Source: Pseudodesulfovibrio sp. (GTDB taxonomy: Bacteria > Desulfobacterota > Desulfovibrionia > Desulfovibrionales > Desulfovibrionaceae). Taken from it: a DNA stretch of 56,200 bases. The translations under genes and the position numbers were made by a program. Positions 54,279 through 56,200 of this stretch are shown in pieces. Positions within the stretch are counted from its first letter, which is position 1, and each line of letters begins with the position of its first letter. The notes under the pieces are model-generated. The model was not told the DNA's origin, searched no databases, and saw nothing but the letters and a program-made list of their open reading frames with translations. The stretch covers positions 1 through 56,200 of the forward strand of contig NZ_JAQUWN010000022.1 of assembly GCF_028692895.1 (NCBI RefSeq), read 5' to 3'.

Positions 54279-54923
54279 GTGAATCACCTTGGAATCGGGA
54301 CCGGCGACCGGCCGGTCCGCTGCATCGGTTCCGCCGACAGCGCAAGGCCGCCGGCCAGGGAAATGCCCGGTACGATGATGGGGAGGCTGCGGAAACGGGG
54401 ACGCCGCGACAGACCGCTTCGCGGTGGAAGCGCCAGCCGGACGGGCCTGGACGGCCCGATGGAAGCCGCGAAAAACACGGCGGGATGGTGTATGGTCCGC
54501 TGGGCGCCCTTATTCGGCAACCACGGGGGCAAGATCCTTCGACAGACCGTGCATAAACGCTCCATTGATGATGTTGCCCCATCCCTGTCGCAAAAGGGCC
54601 CGCCTGTCAACCGGGGCGGGCCGGACGCGGAGGGGGGGGGGCTCCCTGGGTCTATACCGCCGACAAAGACAAGAGATCGACCAACTCCCCCTGTAAGTTG
54701 GGCGGCACGTAGGAGTACTGCCCCAGACTAGGTCTCACGCCCAGCCTGTGCGTCGTGGCCAGCTCGCTCCCCACTTGAGAAGCGGGTCAGCGTCTGACGG
54801 TTCGCGTTAGCGGGAAATTGCTGAGTTGCACTTATAGCAACTTGATCGAATAGCCTTCAAATTTCAGATGCAGATTCGAACAGTACAATTTTATAAAGTG
54901 CTATATTGCTTTTCTTCACTACA
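54279..54923. other. intergenic stretch with fragment and compositional boundary
   Basis: A hairpin GGCCCGCC/GGCGGGCC lies at 54597-54622. At 54652-54774 the minus strand holds a protein-like but start-less fragment. From about 54800 the base composition turns sharply AT-rich, marking the edge of the foreign stretch that follows. No tRNA or integrase gene was recognised at the boundary. Confidence 0.4.
54652..54774 (-). pseudogene. C-terminal fragment of a lost gene
   Basis: A minus frame from GTG 54774 to TAG 54652-54654 reads VGSELATTHRLGVRPSLGQY, then SYVPPNLQGELVDLLSLSAV. It has normal protein character but no ribosome site, and a TGA lies a few codons upstream. It looks like the tail of a gene whose front was lost, possibly when the AT-rich stretch inserted next to it. 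The family is not recognised. Confidence 0.3.
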
Positions 54924-55826
54924 TCACTTCTCCATGCTATCACCATATGCATATGTGATGTAATATTTTTTCGTTGTTCCTGCCTGGTTTACCACTTTCT
55001 TTGCATTAAATTTAAAAAATCCTGCCCGACTTCCTCTATTACCTTTAACTGCATCATACAAGAAAAGACTTCTCGTAAGTGTCTTCGTATTAACATCACA
55101 TCCCTTTTCTAATTCAAATGGAATAGCCCTATTCTCTTTTTGCGAATATATCATTCCAGATTTTGTATTTGCGCTATATCCAGCGACTCGCCCAATTAGC
55201 ATTTGAGCCTCTGATTCAATTGTTAATCTATTTGTCAAGTCAAGTGTTTGGCTATTAAATACAATTGACGGTTCTCCTGCTGTAGATAATGTTGAACTTA
55301 ATGCCGATCTTGTCATGATTGGCCTATGGATATTCTTAACTGAGCTCTCTAGTTTTTGAGCAAGTGATTCAATACGTTTAGTTTCATATTCTTCTTTATC
55401 TATATACTGCGCGTAGATACTTTTATCAAAATCAACGAACTGGCCAGTTGTCTTATGAATAACCATATCATACAATGACCACACAATATGGCCAAGTACT
55501 GTATCTTTTGGGGCAGTCAACACCTTATATATTGCAGGTAACGATGCGATTATTCCAGTCGTTAACCATACAGATGCAGTTACTTCAAATGATCCAATAG
55601 TAGGAGGTTTAGAGAGTATATTTATACCTCTAACAAATGGAGCCTTTGTAATAATTTCACGATGGCAAAAGTAATGCGTTGTCAGGGCTAACGATCGATG
55701 AAGCCCATTTAATGCTACAGATAAATCATATAGATCAATGCTGCTATTTATAGCATGCATCCCTTCACAATATTTAATGGAAATATCAAGTATTTTACTA
55801 GAATCACTGTCAGGTCCCATATACAT
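54924..55826 (-). CDS. AT-rich hypothetical protein, likely horizontally acquired
   Basis: A 300-residue protein in strongly AT-rich DNA, unlike its neighbours. It starts MYMGPDSDSSKILDISIKYC if ATG 55826 is used, with GAGG nine bases upstream (the ATG at 55832 is too close to it). A hydrophobic stretch at about 90-110 (VTASVWLTTGIIASLPAIYK) may be a membrane segment or buried helix. The Cys/His part THYFCHREIITKAPFVRG precedes it. The C-terminal third is a soluble, beta-rich domain (SGMIYSQKENRAIPFELEKG). The shape recalls single-gene hypothetical proteins of variable islands. No function is assigned, and no toxin, nuclease or transposase motif is seen. Confidence 0.75.
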   Translation of the reverse strand: MYMGPDSDSSKILDISIKYCEGMHAINSSIDLYDLSVALNGLHRSLALTTHYFCHREIITKAPFVRGINILSKPPTIGSFEVTASVWLTTGIIASLPAIYKVLTAPKDTVLGHIVWSLYDMVIHKTTGQFVDFDKSIYAQYIDKEEYETKRIESLAQKLESSVKNIHRPIMTRSALSSTLSTAGEPSIVFNSQTLDLTNRLTIESEAQMLIGRVAGYSANTKSGMIYSQKENRAIPFELEKGCDVNTKTLTRSLFLYDAVKGNRGSRAGFFKFNAKKVVNQAGTTKKYYITYAYGDSMEK

Positions 55827-56049
55827 GATCATTTTCCTCTATTTTACGTTATCAGAAGCATAACTACATATATTTAAAAACCGAATTAATGTCACTCAAA
55901 AATATTAAATTTCAAACCACTCAGTTAGTTACAAGACCTTCCTTAACCCTAGTTCCTTCGATTGACACCCGCCCAGGCACGGTCAATACTCCACGCCTGA
56001 TCCTGGTCCCCCTTTTCCGTCCACTTTTTCCCGACTGATGGCGATCTGC

Positions 56050-56200
56050 ATGTTTGATTCCCTGATTCTCATTCTTCCCCTGTTCCTCATCCTCGGCTTC
56101 GGCGTGGTCCTGGACGTCGCCGGGGTGCTGCCCCGGCAGACCGGGTCGATCATCGGCGCGTACGTGCTCTACGTGGCCCTGCCCGTCATGCTGCTGCGCA
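56050..56200 (+). CDS. AEC-family permease, N-terminal fragment
   Basis: The window ends inside this gene. The first 50 residues read MFDSLILILPLFLILGFGVV, then LDVAGVLPRQTG and SIIGAYVLYVALPVMLLR, the two first helices of auxin-efflux-carrier (AEC) transporters, which move organic acids or similar anions. An in-frame ATG at 56038 is also possible, and neither has a strong ribosome site. It lies just past the AT-rich stretch, where core base composition resumes. Confidence 0.8.
   Translation, partial: MFDSLILILPLFLILGFGVVLDVAGVLPRQTGSIIGAYVLYVALPVMLLR

Noticed and set aside
54279..54923. tRNA gene or attachment site next to the AT-rich stretch
   Set aside because: No cloverleaf or integrase was found, and no direct repeat flanking the stretch was visible by eye.

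Overview
The window comes from a GC-rich, anaerobic Gram-negative bacterium, most likely a sulfate reducer of the Desulfovibrionaceae (Desulfovibrio or Pseudodesulfovibrio). The inference rests on four things: very high GC at third codon positions; a cytochrome c maturation operon with the CXXXY-type CcmE and no CcmH; HypF and indolepyruvate:ferredoxin oxidoreductase, both typical of anaerobic metabolism; and a serine operon pairing a class V aminotransferase with SerA. No rRNA, tRNA or CRISPR array was recognised.

Layout. Bases 1-7.3 kb hold the Kup potassium transporter, hisA, a low-GC pocket (a small four-helix membrane protein convergent with a large frameshifted, toxin-like gene), then a lipoprotein and hisB. 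From 7.4 to 12.3 kb the minus strand carries guaB, guaA, tatB and tatC (purine synthesis and twin-arginine export). From 12.3 to 17.4 kb is a complete branched-chain amino-acid ABC transporter, livK-H-M-G-F, with a recognisable sigma-70 promoter. From 17.5 to 23.8 kb is a ccm operon (ccmE-F-A-B-C-D plus a TPR gene) led by a CNNM/CBS membrane protein. From 23.9 to 29.1 kb are a heptosyltransferase, nadD, a flavin disulfide reductase, an intergenic stretch with gene remnants, and proA. From 29.4 to 34.1 kb the plus strand has a membrane-anchored TPR protein, iorA, iorB and a GAF/sigma-54 activator, closed by a strong terminator.

From 34.1 to 40.8 kb are three paralogous family-2 glycosyltransferases with an SLOG-like gene between them, and a non-coding stretch with three copies of a TTGTATGTACAA palindrome spaced 209 and 200 bp apart. 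From 40.9 to 43.5 kb are small RNA-binding proteins (cold shock, RRM), a 49-residue basic protein and a tandem-ATPase ABC protein. DUF362 protein, HypF and a DUF3298-like secreted protein follow. From 48.0 to 52.1 kb are a chemoreceptor and the serine pair serA/class V aminotransferase. A DUF6125-like protein and RsgA come next, then an AT-rich foreign gene (54.9-55.8 kb), and finally the start of an AEC-family permease cut by the window edge.

Most of the window is ordinary core genome. The stretches worth a second look are the 3.2-5.8 kb toxin-like pocket, the triple palindrome at 35.9-36.3 kb, the diverged repeat shared by the window start and 27.26 kb, the multi-hairpin intergenic element at 47.6-47.8 kb, and the AT-rich gene near the right end. 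No clearly new multi-gene system could be demonstrated from sequence alone.
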